Assembly: GCF_001074825.1 (NCBI RefSeq)
Contig: NZ_JUPG01000095.1
Span: 1-60,643, forward strand
Reading direction: 5' to 3'
Length of the DNA: 60,643 bases
DNA from: Streptococcus pseudopneumoniae
GTDB taxonomy: Bacteria > Bacillota > Bacilli > Lactobacillales > Streptococcaceae
Part shown: one piece after another, positions 60,391 through 60,643 of the stretch
Layout: each line of letters opens with the position of its first letter
How positions within the stretch are numbered: the stretch's first letter is position 1
Notes under the pieces: generated by a model
Database searches by the model: none
What the model saw: the letters and a program-made list of their open reading frames with translations, nothing else
What the model was told of the DNA's origin: nothing
Made by a program: the position numbers and the translations under genes

Positions 60391-60643
60391 TTACTCTCGG
60401 ATATATTTCTTAATTGTATCTTCATTGAGTCCCACCATACTCACATCATAACCTTTCGCCCAGAAATGCCGATTCCCAAACTTATACTTTAGGTTGGCGT
60501 GTTTGTCATACATCATGAGTGCACTTTTACCTTTTAAATGCCCCATGAAACTTGAAACACTTATACTCGGTGGAATACTGACTAACATATGTACATGGTC
60601 TGGCATTAAGTGACCCTCGATAATTTCAACTCCTTTATAACTA
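60391..60643 (-). CDS. tnpA: IS200/IS605-type Y1 transposase TnpA, cut by the window edge
   Basis: The C-terminal ~84 codons are visible. The frame is open to the right edge, with GVEIIEGHLMPDHVHML preceding the internal Met at 60606. The HUH motif is His-Val-His in MPDHVHML, and the probable nucleophile Tyr lies in EDTIKKYIRE. It stops at TAA right after YIRE, somewhat earlier than the relatives I remember, so the C-terminus may be shortened. Whether the element is functional cannot be judged here. Confidence 0.88.
   Translation of the reverse strand, partial: SYKGVEIIEGHLMPDHVHMLVSIPPSISVSSFMGHLKGKSALMMYDKHANLKYKFGNRHFWAKGYDVSMVGLNEDTIKKYIRE

Overview
The window is chromosomal DNA of a low-GC Gram-positive coccus of the Streptococcus mitis group (S. 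mitis, S. pneumoniae, S. pseudopneumoniae or a close relative). The evidence is the NanA sialidase, the phosphocholine-teichoic acid operon (tarI-tarJ-licA-licB-licC), a pneumococcal BOX repeat, SigX-type competence boxes in front of radC and dprA, and CiaR, GlnR, NiaR and CodY sites like those described in pneumococcus. The gene order is close to pneumococcus in blocks, but the blocks are joined differently (for example pcrA next to fhs, and nanA next to pta). I therefore favour a commensal relative or a rearranged strain. Species cannot be fixed from this window alone.

Layout. 1-9220: two very large LPXTG-type surface glycosidase genes, both on the minus strand. One is a serine protease/GH29 fucosidase chimera cut by the left window edge; the other is nanA. 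Both have CcpA (cre)-like sites upstream, and repeat elements lie between and after them. 9221-17505: housekeeping. pta, rluD, ppnK and relQ run on the minus strand and are divergent from a CYTH protein, a second Prs, a cysteine desulfurase with two small partners, rex and a class I glutamine amidotransferase. 17502-22338: radC (with a competence box), pcrA and fhs. 22567-25596: coenzyme A genes coaB and coaC with an ECF S-component, then niaX-niaR with a NiaR operator. 25593-29101: NUDIX hydrolase, uvrB and a CPBP membrane protease. 29272-33815: glnPQ and zwf behind a GlnR box. 33858-40988: the rnc-smc-HAD-HAD-ftsY cluster. 41172-48483: tRNA-Arg(CCG), guaC, then a leucine operon (leuA-leuB-DUF1294-leuC-leuD-YrdC-like) preceded by a CodY box and a leader-peptide attenuator. 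48484-53531: an MmcQ/YjbR protein, cutC, a DUF454 protein, topA, a BOX element and dprA. 53620-58380: the lic operon with a CiaR-controlled, highly structured leader. 58381-60643: an IS1182-family element with an amber codon in its transposase, next to an IS200-type transposase fragment at the right edge.

How the parts fit. The left surface enzymes would release sialic acid and fucose from host glycans. The central block carries NAD/CoA cofactor supply, glutamine uptake coupled to the pentose phosphate pathway, chromosome maintenance and leucine synthesis, each with its own nutrient sensor visible in the DNA. The right block makes and activates choline and ribitol for teichoic acid. The divergent position where pneumococcus has tacF is occupied here by insertion sequences. 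I found no CRISPR array, prophage or anti-phage locus. The most unusual signals are the protease-fucosidase chimera, the probable leaderless coaB message, the complete CodY/attenuator leader of the leu operon, the IS1182-derived short repeats and the IS-filled tarI-tacF interval.
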